Positions 11,275 through 22,768 of a stretch of 64,000 nt of DNA are shown here, piece after piece. Each line of letters begins with the position of its first letter. The first letter of the stretch is position 1. The notes below the pieces were generated by a model. The model saw only the letters and a program-made list of their open reading frames with translations. It made no database searches and was not told the DNA's origin. The stretch comes from Ilyonectria destructans (lineage: Eukaryota > Ascomycota > Sordariomycetes > Hypocreales > Nectriaceae), in the NCBI GenBank assembly GCA_020740775.1, contig JAHEWK010000008.1, positions 992,001 through 1,056,000 on the forward strand, in the 5' to 3' direction. A program made the position numbers and the translations under genes.

Positions 11275-13553
11275 TTAGGCGGGCGACTTGCTGGGAGGAG
11301 CAGAGCCGCCGTTCTGGCGAGCATCGCCGCCGCTCACCGAGAGCCCACCGATTCCGCTAGAAAGGAAGGCAAAGGGATCGTTCTCGTTGCCAGCGTTGTT
11401 CGAGCTATTGTAGAAGTTGTTCGAGGGGCCAGCAGAAGCCGGGCCGTTGCTCGCCGACTGGAAAGCAGCCTCGGCAGCTCTGCTGTCGAAGGGACCCGCA
11501 GAGTGAGAGCCAGGGGCCGATCCGAAACCACCGCCATGGGTGTTCAGGGAGCTGGGGTAAGCTGCTGCGCCTCCGCCCAGACCCGAGGGGAGGTAGTGGC
11601 TAGGGGGGCCACCAAAATGCTGGTTGTAGCCACCGCCGGATCCAAAGGAGCTCGCGGAGGAAAAGGGGCCGGGACCGGGTGTTCCAGCCATGGAACCCTG
11701 GCTCATGCTATACTGAGAGGAGTTGTCCATGGGCGAAGGATATCCAGAGTCGGCAACGACCGCAGCACCGGCGCGGCTGGCACCGCAACGCAGGCAGCAG
11801 ACATTCTTGGCGAAGTTGTGGTAACCACACACCTCGTTGCCGCACTTCCAGTCACCGGCACGAAAGGGTACGACACCGCTGCCACCCATGCGTCCGCCAC
11901 CGTGGCCCATGGGACCGTGGTGGCCACCATGAGGAGGTGGCGGCATCATAGCAGGGGGCCCGTAGCCACTGTACCCTCCATAGTTGCCGCCACCGCCGCC
12001 GCCACCACCACTGCCAACATCGTTTGAGGGACCGGCGCCAACAGCAGGGAAAGAGCATCGGAAACAGGCGGTTCGGCGCTGGAAGTTGGAGAAGCCGCAA
12101 GAGGGGCAGGTCCAGTCACCGGGTCGGGGTCGGTTCTTGCTGGGAGGGAAGGGAGTGAGGATGTCCTGGGCGCGGTCAAGGACACGGCTCGAAGAAGGCG
12201 AGACCTCGATGGCCTTCTCGTTCAGAGCACGGCCGTTCATGCAGAGACTCTCGGCAGCCTGTCTCAGGTTAGCATCTGTCAGGTTTGGAAAGTTCTTGGG
12301 CATGGTCCGACACTCGATACGGTGCTACTCGTATCGAAAAGCAAATGGTGTTGTGCAGAATCAAATAGGGGACATAGGAACTCACCTCCTCGTGGGAAGA
12401 GAAGACAGCAAATCCAGTACCGGTAGGCTTGTGCTGCTCAGGAGTGCGCAGAGTCCAGAAAGCAATGGGACGACCACCAAACTGGGTAAACCAACTCTCA
12501 AGCTCCGACTGGGTGGTGTCGTGGGGCAGACCGGACATGTGAAGGACCTTGCTCCTCTCGGAAAGGAAGGCTCGAACATCAGCTCGGGCATCCATGGGCC
12601 GGGTCAGGACGTCGGGGTGCTCCTGGGGAGGCTGCGACTTGCGAATCAGGCCACGGAGAACGCGGGCAAGAGTAATAGCCTCCTCCATGGCGCGGCGAGG
12701 CGAGGCGGGGGCCAGGGCCTGCAGATGGAAGGGGAGGTTGTGCTTGATGGGAGCACTCGACTGAACGGGCTCGACTTCGAGGGCGGCACAGATGTTGGAG
12801 AGCATCGAAGGACCGAAGGGCAGCGACTCGGGGTGGTGCTGCTGCCAGCGCTGGTACTCTGTCCGGAGGTCGAAGGTGCGAGAGTGCTGTAGGTAAGGAG
12901 GCAGCACGACGGCCTTGTCGCGGGCCTCACGAGGAAGCTGGACACGGAGGTCCCAGGCATCGAGGGTAACGAAGACGAAGTCGAGGTTCTTGGAGGTCAA
13001 GTACTCGGTAGCGAAGGTGTCGAATCGGGTGATAGCATCTCTAAAGGTACCAGCGTTTCGGACATGTTCCCAGGTCAAAGTGGTTAGGCTCGCTAGAAAA
13101 GTCGACGTGTTAATACAATTTTTTGGCCAAAGGGTGCGTCAACGCGGGTGGATTTGGCAGCTGGGCGCGTGGCGGGCCAAGGCCCACGGGGAGCAAAAGA
13201 GAAGGCGGAGAGAATTGTGGGATGGTAGCGTGGAAAACTTACTGCACAGGGGAGTGATGGGAGTGTTGACGGGCTTGACGAGAACGCTCTCGTGGGTAAT
13301 CTAGCAGCAGAGGAAGACGTTTGTTAGCCATTTGGCTCGACGGAGATGGAACGTGCTGGCCCGGTTATGGGTTTTGGGGTGGTTGTTGGCGACTCACCTC
13401 CTCGAGAGAGTTGGCATCAAGCAGGATCCATCCAAGCTCAATCACCTCGGCCGAGTCCTTTGTCACATAGACGCCGTGCTCGTCGCAGGTGGTCGCAACG
13501 TGGATGACGACGTAGCGATCGATGTTAAGCTGAGGCAGCGGTTGCGAAGACAT
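11275..13553 (-). CDS. NRP1: NRP1-like RNA-binding protein: ERI1-like pseudo-exonuclease, RRM, two RanBP2 zinc fingers
   Basis: Exons 13553-13398, 13300-13243, 13092-12386 and 12258-11275 give 634 residues. Residues about 14-190 look like an ERI1/RNase T-type DEDDh exonuclease (VIHVATTCDEH, then ESVLVKPVNTPITPLCTSLT and DAWDLRVQLP). An RRM follows at about 240-325 (KVLHMSGLPHDTTQSELE to TGFAVFSSHEEAAESL). Two RanBP2-type zinc fingers lie near 354-376 (GDWTCPSC...CFRC) and 442-468 (GDWKCGNEVC...CLRC), joined and followed by Gly/Pro/Asn-rich low complexity. This order matches the yeast Nrp1 family, an RNA-binding protein linked to stress granules. The nuclease motif reads HVA where active enzymes have DxE, so activity is unlikely. 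The RRM is interrupted by the last intron, between GFAVFSSHEE and AAESLC, which joins exactly. Confidence 0.88.
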
Positions 13554-14847
13554 GGCTGCGGAGGGTTCGGTCGGACGAGGACCGAGGGAGAAGGACGCAG
13601 AGGGGAGGACGCGGCTGGACAGCGACGACGGCGACGATGGGACGACGACGAAGGGATCGCGTGGTGGTCGTCGAGACGAAATGCTCGGCGAAGTGCGAGA
13701 GTGGAAAAAGAAGTAAGAGGTCTGCAACTAGCCCGTGGCCCGGCCAAGTCGCGATGCGCTGGGTGAGGTGAGGTGAGGGAGGTGAGGGCGTGGTTAAAGT
13801 TGGGCGGGAGTCGGAAGTGGCCAGTGGAAAGCTTCAGGAGAGGCAAAGGCAGACAGACCGTCTCCAGGTCTCCAGTTGCACCGTGCCGAAACAGCGACGG
13901 AAAAAAAGGGCCGCGGGCGTTCACAGTAAGCCTGGGCTTGTGTAGTGCTGTGCTCTGTTAGGTTGCGTCGTCGGCTTGACTACAGCGCTACCCAGGTACC
14001 TTAGGTACTGTACTGTACAGTGCCGCTGTCCTGAACCTGGCCACGTACTTGCTAGCTAGAGACCCAGGTTTGCCAGGTACACACCAGCACCACTAATGTT
14101 GGTGGGGAAAAGTGGGATAGGGGAACAAAGGCAATGGATGGGTGAACAACGACAGGGGAAAAAATATAGTTAGAGGGGTCATGTCCTGTACCAGGAATTA
14201 CCCTCCAATAATCGATCCTCCGGGTTGGCAGGAGAAGCAGAGAGGAAGGCAAAAGAGGAGAAGACGAGTGTGAGAGAAGAGATGCCGCAGTCACATTCCG
14301 GGGATTGTGGGGGAACTATTTCCTCACCTCGTGCTGGCTCTGTGACGGCTGGCGGCGCTCCGTACAGCGGTTACAGGACCTGTGCAGCGGGTGTGCAGAG
14401 CGTGCAGGGCGTGCAGAGGCGTGCCGAGCCCGCTGGAGCGGTGTCCGTCGTCCGTCCTTTTCGGAGCGGGGAATATGTCCAAACCGCCCAGGACCCCTGT
14501 GACCCGACGCCCAGGTCACCCACGCTGGCCGGCCCCTGGGCTTCCAGTGGAGCACCAGAAGGGCTCAGTCGTTTTTAGACGGGCGCGCAGTGGCCTTCCA
14601 GTGCTTTGCGGACCGCTTGGATGGGGATGGGGCGGGTAGCCTTGGCACCGGTACCTACAGCCTCGAGGCGAAATTGGTGTATCCACAAGTACCACCCCTG
14701 AGTTCAACTGCTTCCTTCCGGGGCCACCGCGCGATCCTTCCACTCCATCCCCTAGGCGGCTGGGGGGGCTTGGAACCAGGATCGTGCCAGTGAAAGACCT
14801 AATTCCCAGGTACTGCCTCCCAACATGTCAACAGTGACACCACACAT

Positions 14848-14875
14848 CATCTCGCATCTCGCATCTCGCATCTCG
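14848..14875. repeat. 7-bp tandem repeat, four copies
   Basis: CATCTCG is repeated four times without error. It is non-coding and probably a variable microsatellite-like locus. Confidence 0.9.
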
Positions 14876-15558
14876 GCACCGTACTCACTGACTCGATCAA
14901 ACAATCGTCGTCGTCGTCAATGACACCGAGGAGAGGACGAATACGTGCCCCCAAGACAATATCTACGTCAATCACAAACTACAAACACCACGAGGTGAGG
15001 TGAGGGTAAGGTGAGACTGTCCCGTTTGGAACGGCTCCCTGCTCCCGCTCCAGGCCTGGAAATGTGCACGGGCGACTGGTTCAGGTGGAGGGTGACAATG
15101 GAGGGAGAGTCGAATCGTGCTCGTCACAATTGACCACCGAAAGCGCAACAGCTTCAGGCGACGCCGGAGTCACCCGCTCAACTCTCGCACGTTGTTGAGT
15201 ATCAAAGAGGCCGAGATACCTCGCCGCGCCACACAGCACACACACAAACGCCTGCATATGCACATGGACACACTTTCACATCACTCTCCGATCACAGTAC
15301 AGTCTCAACGACTACGCGTCCACAGCCATAAACTCCCGGCGGCCTCTTTCCACAGTTTCCACAGGATATCGATATGGAGCAGCGAACGAAGATCCGGGCC
15401 AGTTTACCAACCGACGTACCTATTTTACCCGTCCGTTCATGTTCTCGACGGCTAGATTACCAATCAGTGAGGCGCGTATGTTTGCGTCGTACCCGCGCAG
15501 CCCCAAACGGGGACCACCCACACACGCACACCACATCGACAACAAGACAGCTCACACT

Positions 15559-15576
15559 CACACACACACACACACA
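15559..15576. repeat. (CA)9 dinucleotide microsatellite
   Basis: Nine uninterrupted CA units, preceded by an interrupted CACACT segment. Non-coding. Confidence 0.9.
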
Positions 15577-18028
15577 TATCAAGCCAAACCCCTCTCTCTC
15601 CCGTGTCTGTACAGTGTCATGCCGTGTGAATAAGGAAAGAGGGAACGAGGGAACGGCTTGCCCCTATGTCCCTGTGTCACACCCGCACCGAGGGCAGCAA
15701 GGTATGTCAGGTTGGGATCCGAATCACCCAGTGCCGTATCCGTACTCTGTACAGTAACTGGTATGGATTTGATGTACTGTACGGGCCTACGCTGCTTAAA
15801 AACCGGCATACCAAAAGATGAGGCAAAAGACAAACATGACAACAGCCTTGCCTGAACACTTTATTAACACCGGAGTCCAAGGCTTGTGCTAAACTATGGG
15901 CGCTTCCTCTCCCGCTTGTCGGGTCGACCATGCCGGGAAAGAAGCCATTCCCTTGTTCTCCACGTGCAGGGCTCAAGTCTAGAGCCGCCCTCCCCAAGGC
16001 AACAACCCGCACTCTCCATTGCATCTCTCCAGTCACGCATTTGTACGCAAATACTGTGCTGGGACACCAAAATGGGGCAGAAATGTCAAAGGTTGGCCTT
16101 GCAGACAAGTCCCACCTTTGCGGAGACTCGACATGCCGGCTTGGGCGAGGTGTCATCTCGCTCCCACAACATCAGTCCACAATGATGTCGCTGCCCCCTC
16201 CTTCCCAGTACTCCATCACAGCAGCCTCCAAACAGCAGGCAAGACATTCTGACCTATCTCATATATGATATGCGTCAAGAAATAGGATTGGGGCGGTGTA
16301 CCCTTTCATCATCACTCATTCTACACCTGAATACATGGCCCCTCGTATCAACACATCGAGTCATTCATCTCCTTCTCGCTTACCTTGAGCCTCGCATTTC
16401 TTCGGACGGACGGCAATCATGAAACCCCGATTCGACCGTCGATGGCCTTACATGCTCAGGGGTTCCGGTCCGGAGTCGTGATGATACTCTCCAAGGCCGT
16501 AACGGCCGGAGCCAAGCTTCCAAAACTCGCCTGCAGGCAACCGCCCTCATCTTATTTTACCTTTTTCGACTCTTTCTAAGCTCCCCATAGTTGTGACAAT
16601 GCAAACAGCCGACGATACAATCTCGCAGTGCGATGTAGGACGCAGGCAGCCTGAACCCTCAACAGCGAATGCAAGCGATATCGGGAACGCGGCCACCGTT
16701 CCAACCGCCTACTTACCTCAACCGGTAACCATCAGCGGGCCGCCGCTATCCAGATCGTAACACAAAGGGCTAAGGCTTGCTGATTCAGTGCCCTCGGCCC
16801 CTGAAGCCGCGCCGGCTGGAAAGTTTCCCGGGGCCCCTCCCGTTGCCGGCGCGGAAGCGGGAAGGCAAAGATACACATGGATCTCATCCGACAGGTTGGA
16901 ACGAACCAACCATCCTTAACGTTACCTGATGCCAAAAGCTGCACTCTTTCGGATGCTGTGCCCGAGAATAATCGTAGTTATGGAGTGCCCTGTACTTTCA
17001 GCTTAGGCAGACTTTCCCACCATTAGCTTAGTTCCCGAATTGCGCCTGTAAAACCTAGCCCCGGAGTGCCTTATTTGTGGCTACGGGAAACCAAGGTAGC
17101 GCAATTCGTGCGACTCTCTTGTTGAGAGCCGGGAACCTTATGTAATGCCACAATGCTTCCCTTGTTCCCAACCAACTGAATTGTATTCAGTTGTCCCTAT
17201 CAATGCATACCTAGGTAAACCCGGGACTGCCGGTGTGCTGGGCTGCAGGGTAAGCGCCTCATGAAGTAGGCTCATATACCGAGGACTTTCTGCATATTGC
17301 TCTGCCTACAGGGATTTATATGATGTCTCGGGACGGATAGCACAAGGCACATTCTATGCCTCCCATGGCTATTTTTAGGCACCGATTCCCAAGAGCAAGT
17401 CGATTCGTCTGCGAGCACGTATGCTGTCTCGGGAGGCCACATGCCCCTCCAATCCCGCACGAGACAGTCAACATTGTACGTTCTTGTCCTCGATATTTCA
17501 GGGCAGCACAGAATGGGGCCGGCAAGGTTAGCAGAGCGAGATCGGGGTGGAATGCATCGGGTTTTATCAAGTGCTACCACGATAACGTTCCCAACGGCGA
17601 ATTATTTTCGCATCACACAGGGAGATGATGCAGGCGACGGTTGCATCCCTCCAGTCTGGGCACTGTGTGTGCGAGTGCGGGTGGAAGAAACCTCCGATTT
17701 GAACACACAAACCCGTGTCGAGGGACTTGAATTATTATTACTGGAATGATGGAGTTGGACGCGGTTTGTTTTCATTTCCCTCTAATTTGTTCGCGACAAC
17801 TTAAACTTCGGACTACAATGTCAATTGACTTTGGCGTATGAGTCCCCAGTCAGCCAAGAGGCCTTGAGAAATGAAGACCGAAGCATAAGAAAATGTGGGC
17901 ATCGATCTGCTCACGTGCTTGCCGGCTCGTCAATAGTCTACGTCATAGACCGACCACCACCACGTCACGCTCTGAGGCAGCAGCCAAGGTCTCACTTCGG
18001 AACGCCATCACGTTACGTTACGCGGCGG

Positions 18029-18033
18029 AGGGG
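18029..18033 (+). promoter_or_regulatory. Possible stress response element (AGGGG)
   Basis: AGGGG lies about 255 bp upstream of the PMP3-type start codon. In yeast AGGGG/CCCCT elements bind Msn2/4-type zinc fingers, and PMP3 homologues are stress-related. A 5-bp match alone is weak evidence. Confidence 0.25.
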
Positions 18034-18285
18034 CTTATACGTTTGTGATTAAGAAGGAAGCCTTCTCTCCGTAGTTACTTTTCAACACTTTCCCTCCTGC
18101 AAGACTTTCGTCATTTGTTCGTTCGAGACGGTGCACGTTTACAAGTTTCTCACCTCACACAACCCCGCTTACAGCACACTACAGCACACAACAGCTCACT
18201 TACGTCTGATCTGATCGATCAACACACGCGCACGCGCACGCATATCATCGCTCAATCGCAACCCAGCCACGCAGCAGCCGCCAAA

Positions 18286-18747
18286 ATGGGTGTCGTCTCA
18301 GCCGTCCTTCTCGTCGTCATCACCATCCTGTGTACGTCACCCCTCCCAAACATGGAGTCGCAGCGAAGGACCTGACGCGGGGTACGGGGTACACATGGCT
18401 AACTGATCTTCTCCAGGCCCTCCCATCGGAGTCTATGCCGTTGCAGGATGTGGTATGGGTGAGTTTGACCTCTTCCCCCATTGAGGGGAATTCTTCCTGA
18501 GTGGCTGCGGCCGGAGGGGGCAACTGGCTGACACGTGTGGGCAGATCTCTTCATCAACATTTGCCTAACGCTCCTGGGCTATCTGCCGGGCCACATTCAC
18601 GCCTTCTACCTCGAGTATGTGTACTATGACCGACGAGAGCAGGCTCGCGAGGGCCGCTTTGCAACCGGGCCGGCGCCCGGCGTCTATTCGGATCACGTGC
18701 AGACGGGTGGACAGAGCTACGGTACTATTGTCCAGACAACGGTCTAA
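18286..18747 (+). CDS. PMP3/UPF0057 family small membrane protein
   Basis: Exons 18286-18331, 18417-18458 and 18545-18747 give 96 residues. There are two hydrophobic segments, roughly residues 3-25 (SAVLLVVITILCPPIGVYAV) and 30-50 (DLFINICLTLLGYLPGHIHA), with the family hallmarks CPPIGVY and NICLTLLGYLPGHIHAFYL. Family members are tiny plasma- or vacuolar-membrane proteins; yeast Pmp3 influences membrane potential and salt sensitivity, and Sna2 is a longer relative. A hydrophilic tail of about 40 residues follows the second membrane segment. Both introns are GT-AG (85 and 86 nt) and fall inside the conserved core, and joining them restores the motif exactly. It stands alone, with more than 2 kb of non-coding DNA on either side. 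I cannot tell which UPF0057 subgroup it belongs to. Confidence 0.9.
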
Positions 18748-21220
18748 ATAGATATGCGCACACGGATGACGAGACGGTTACACCGAAGGAACAAGGTGAA
18801 GGAGTCGAGGGTCACAGTGACATTATGCAGGCATCGAAGAACGAATGGAAGACCGAGACAGTTAGAGGGGCAATAGCGGATACCATCACGTGTGGCTGAA
18901 GTCATGTATGTTTGGCACACGCAGGCGTACGGAGGCGGCCCTCGTCACATTCTAGTTAGGAGGCAAGGTTAATATCATGGATCATGGAAATTCGCCGAGC
19001 AGTGATTTCGAACCGAGGTGCATTCGTGTCATAGGAATTGCCAAATATGGCCCAGTGTGAAGAAGGGCGGAATTCCAAGCGTTAAGTGAGCCGCCAGCTA
19101 GTCAATCCGGGTGTGACCCTGTAGACTGCGTTGGCAATGACACGACCGACGCCACCACCACGCCGCGCTGCATGCAGCAGCGCCACTGGCACAAAGAAGA
19201 AGAAAATATAAGACATATCCGAGCGGCTAGGAGTCAGGAATATGCCTGTAAATTCGACCACCTGTAGCCCGGGAATGGAATACCATCAGACATGCTGTCA
19301 ACAAGAAGACGGCGGTCGGCTGGATGCGGCGTTACGGGGTCGCCGGGGAAGGGAATGAACATGCAGGGCAAGCTGGACGTACAGCGCATTGACGGGAATC
19401 AATCCAGCGTAGCTTGTTGGTCACTGGATATGCGCGGATACGTACGGTTGTGCGGTTGTGCGGAGGTGTTTACCTTGCGGCGGGATGTCGTCTGCCGTGT
19501 GTGGCGGGGAGATAGGGTAGCAGGGCAGAGATACCAATCATCATCTGTAGAGGGCGGTGGAAGAGGCGGGCGATGAACATTGAACCCCCGCGTTGTGTGG
19601 TCGAGACGACAGACCAGGCAGATTGCAGGATGGCTCATCATGTACGAAACTGTATAAGGCATGCACCCATTTAAGCAGGAAAAGGTACCGGACGATGTGT
19701 TGTCACTGGGGAGAGTTTAGGCCAATTGGAGAGGACCCAGGCGGCAGGTTGTGGGCGAATGGGGATCATGGCCGGTGAAGGTTCTCGCCCGAATCACTAG
19801 CCAGAGCGGCAATTGGAGAGAACAGAGGGACGGTCAGTTCTCATTTACGGACTACTGGGCTGCCGGGGACAAGTTCGTTCGTTGATCGTCTCTGGTGCGG
19901 GGATTGTCGACGAGAATTATCTCATCATGGCAGGCGAGTCGCTCGCTCTCAACAGCATTTCGCCGCCATGGAAGAAAAAAGCAACCAGGCCAAAACAAAA
20001 CGGGGAGCAGTGATTTGAGCCACATCACACCGAGCCAGTCGTACAAAGTACCTTTTGCCTCGTCTCTTCGCCAATGGCAAGTCTGGTCCGTAGGGTAAGT
20101 ATTTGGTTGGAGCAAAAGCTGTGAGCGGTCGGGGGTGGTAGTGGTGGTGCGTGGTGCATCTTCTGGAGGGACTATTCAAGCGTGGAGCCAATCACGACGA
20201 GCGCGGGGCCGGCACAGACGGGGCATCACCCTCTGGACGACAGCCACGACACTCGTGCATCTGGCGTCTCTTGTCGCTTTGCATTTGCTAATTATTCCCC
20301 ATTCACCGTCCAGCATTTTGTTCAGCAGCAGCAGGAAAGACTGAGCACCGCAGAAGACAGCAAAGCAACGTGCAGAGGAGGAATCAAATCCAACCCCCCC
20401 ACGTTTCGCCGTGTCTTCGCCCCCCCCTTTCTGGCCTTTCCCTCCCATCTCCCTCTCTCTAAAAGCTAAGTTCCGTCCGTCGTCGTGTCTCACCTGCCGC
20501 CGCCAACAACCCCCGGAAAACGACCCACCCCCGTCTCCTTCCTCGGCGTCGACCTCGACCGTGGCCGTGCTTGCTGCTTGCCCTTCCTTCCCTTGTCGCT
20601 CCTCCTGCTCGCGAAAGAGCAAGTGTACTTCGTACATCCGAGCCGTGCCTGCCTGCACCGCGGACCTACCAGGACACGCTGCAGCCCAGAGTACTTCGTA
20701 CTTGGTACCTATCTCTCCTCCGCCCACCGTTTTTTTGCATCCTGCATCCCAGCGTCTCCACCACCACGTCGTGGCAGCGCATCGCATCGCAGACCAGACG
20801 CCTGGACGACACCACGAACAAGACTACGGCGGCGACCAAGAAACGCTTCCTCGCTTCCTCGTCCAGCTGCTGGCCAGCATGTCCTAACTGGTTCTGGCCG
20901 CTCTCCCCAGCGCTCTCCCTCTCCACTCCCCCTTCCTTCACCTTCCGCTTCTGCTCCCCTTGCCGCTCGCCGCCACTCAGTTGACGACATCTGCTATCCT
21001 GCTGCATGGCCGACAGGAAGACCCGTCGGTCAACCATAACTACGAACTGCCACTACTGCCAGATCATCGCCGCCTACGCACACCCTTCCCCCAGACGATA
21101 TCTTGACGTGTAACCTGTGCCGCGTCTTGACCTTAATGCTCCACTGAGCTACTGCCGCGCCGCCACTTGTATATATCTATATATACCTGCTCCACCACGC
21201 CGGCCGTTGACACTTCCGCC
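18748..21220. other. Intergenic region and long leader upstream of the 515-residue protein gene
   Basis: About 2.5 kb. The first 1.6 kb shows no recognisable gene. From about 20,390 to 21,220 the plus strand becomes strongly pyrimidine-rich (C/T tracts), which fits a promoter and long 5' leader for the gene at 21221. Several short frames within that leader start with ATG (for example near 20411 and 20878) and could act as upstream ORFs; none looks conserved. A leader intron is possible. Confidence 0.45.
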
Positions 21221-22768
21221 ATGACGCCCTCTACCGTCCAGCCTCCGGCTCGACCTCCGCAATACCCTCCTCCTCCATACCACCGCCCTCACCCACCTGC
21301 CTCCACTGTCGTCTCCAACTCCGCCTCTAACACCGCCTCTACCTCGTCCGCCCTCGGCCCTGCCAAGTCTCGTCGACACTCCCTCCCCTTCTCATTCCCG
21401 CCGCTCTTCCAGTCCAATACATCGTCGACCAGTCTCGTCCCCTCCACAGCAGAAGGCAAGCCTATCCCCGTGGATGATTCAACAGCTCAGCACCGTACCT
21501 CGGCTCTCCGCGAGTTCAACCACAACTTCCCCAGCCGCCACAGATACGCAAAATCCACCGGTGCCCAGAACAGCACCTACTCCCAACCTGTCATAGTTCG
21601 TAGCTACTATTCGCCGCTACCGAGCCGTCCTATAAGCACTGACCGCGGCGTTATCATTGTCAACGGTGGAGGCGCTCGCACGGCCGTATCAGACAGTGGC
21701 GGACCGGCTGCCATTGTGAGGCGTGTGCTTCCATTCACTGCCAGCCTTACACCCGCCAGGAATGGAATGCTGGGGACCATGGCTCGGACTCGCGCCAAGA
21801 AACGACTCGATGGACCCGAGGAGGCCAAACTCCCACCCATTGATGCATTTCGCTTCAAGAGTTTCATGGCTCACCTAGAAGATGAGAATCCAGGCACCGA
21901 CATCAATGCCGATCTTGATCGGATCGCTGAGATATGTGCCAAGTCCCGGTATTCACTCAGTAACCAGTACGAAGTCCATTATGCTCCTCACGGCTCGGGC
22001 TCTTCGTTCTTGGCAGAAGGTGTTCAGACCCAGGATTCCCAAGGACCCACGCTCCAGGTTGTCTCTTCTGATGACGAGAGGAATATGAGGCGCCAGAGAA
22101 GGAGGCCAATGGGCGTGAGGAGAAATAGTCGGGCCATGGGAACTCTGGAAACTATCATGTCGTCCAGCCGGTCTTCTGATGAGGACAAGTCCAAGAAAAA
22201 GTCCGCGGCTGAGATTGCTGAGGATGTCCGTGGCAGGGCCACGAAAAAGGGATCAAGGAATGGATCATCCAAGTCCTCCCAGAGCGGTTCCGAAGCCAAC
22301 CCATCTCAAGTGGAAGATTCGCCCCCTAGGATTCCACGTGCAAGGAGGTCCGGCTCCCTGGCTCTCATCGATGGTTCCCGGCAAAGCCTGGTCCTCAGTG
22401 ACACGACTTCTCCTCGGAATTCGGCCATTGGTCTAGTAAGCGAACCAGCTCATCCTCGGACCTCTAGCAGTCAACTCGAGATCCGCACTGCGCCTGAACC
22501 ACCGCAGAAGGAGCACCGCAGTACGCCTAAGAAGAGAAAACTGGTCTCGCCCCAGGGGCCTGCTCAACCTATTGTCCATGGATCGATGTCCCCCGTGGAC
22601 TCTCCAAACCCCAGGAACAGCATCATTTCAACACTGAGTGGCTGGATGACTTGGCGCCCCTCGGAATCATCACCAACCCCCAAGGGTCGCGCAGAGGGAA
22701 GCTTGCGAGAGCTCCTCAAATCGACTGATATCAAAGGAAAAGGAATTGAGGCTGTTGCCTACCCCTAA
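21221..22768 (+). CDS. Hypothetical Ser/Pro/Arg-rich protein, probably nuclear
   Basis: Intronless frame of 515 residues beginning MTPSTVQPPARPPQYPPPP. The frame stays open 54 bp upstream but has no other ATG there. Residues 1-80 are Pro/Ser-rich. A more ordered part near 190-260 contains KLPPIDAFRFKSFMAHLEDENPGTD and DLDRIAEICAKSRYSLSNQYEVHYAPHGSGSSFL (given here only as landmarks). The rest is rich in Ser, Arg and Lys with clustered basic motifs, including PKKRK at about 436-440, a classical nuclear localisation signal. The C-terminus (WMTWRPSESSPTPKGRAEGS and following) is again ordered. I do not recognise the family. Coding is supported by frame length, third-position C/G bias and clean termination. 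The function is unknown; a nuclear adaptor or chromatin role is only inference from composition. Confidence 0.75.
   Translation: MTPSTVQPPARPPQYPPPPYHRPHPPASTVVSNSASNTASTSSALGPAKSRRHSLPFSFPPLFQSNTSSTSLVPSTAEGKPIPVDDSTAQHRTSALREFNHNFPSRHRYAKSTGAQNSTYSQPVIVRSYYSPLPSRPISTDRGVIIVNGGGARTAVSDSGGPAAIVRRVLPFTASLTPARNGMLGTMARTRAKKRLDGPEEAKLPPIDAFRFKSFMAHLEDENPGTDINADLDRIAEICAKSRYSLSNQYEVHYAPHGSGSSFLAEGVQTQDSQGPTLQVVSSDDERNMRRQRRRPMGVRRNSRAMGTLETIMSSSRSSDEDKSKKKSAAEIAEDVRGRATKKGSRNGSSKSSQSGSEANPSQVEDSPPRIPRARRSGSLALIDGSRQSLVLSDTTSPRNSAIGLVSEPAHPRTSSSQLEIRTAPEPPQKEHRSTPKKRKLVSPQGPAQPIVHGSMSPVDSPNPRNSIISTLSGWMTWRPSESSPTPKGRAEGSLRELLKSTDIKGKGIEAVAYP

Larger units (their letters stand above)
13554..18285. 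other. Long intergenic region between the NRP1-like and PMP3-type genes
   Basis: About 4.7 kb between divergent genes. I see no credible coding gene; the many short frames lack family features and conserved starts. It contains a four-copy 7-bp tandem repeat (14848-14875), a CA dinucleotide tract (15559-15576), a small perfect hairpin (17173-17193) and an AGGGG element (18029-18033) close to the PMP3-type gene. The last 200 bp before 18286 are rich in CACA and CT and probably form a leader. Non-coding RNA genes cannot be excluded. Confidence 0.45.

Noticed and set aside
11122..12892. Two frames of about 300 codons on the plus strand over the NRP1-like gene
   Set aside because: They are antisense shadows of the Gly-rich and RRM regions, which clearly code on the minus strand.
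19000..19030. GGTTCGAA-like B box on the minus strand suggesting a tRNA
   Set aside because: The flanking bases cannot form a T-arm stem and no A box or acceptor stem is present.
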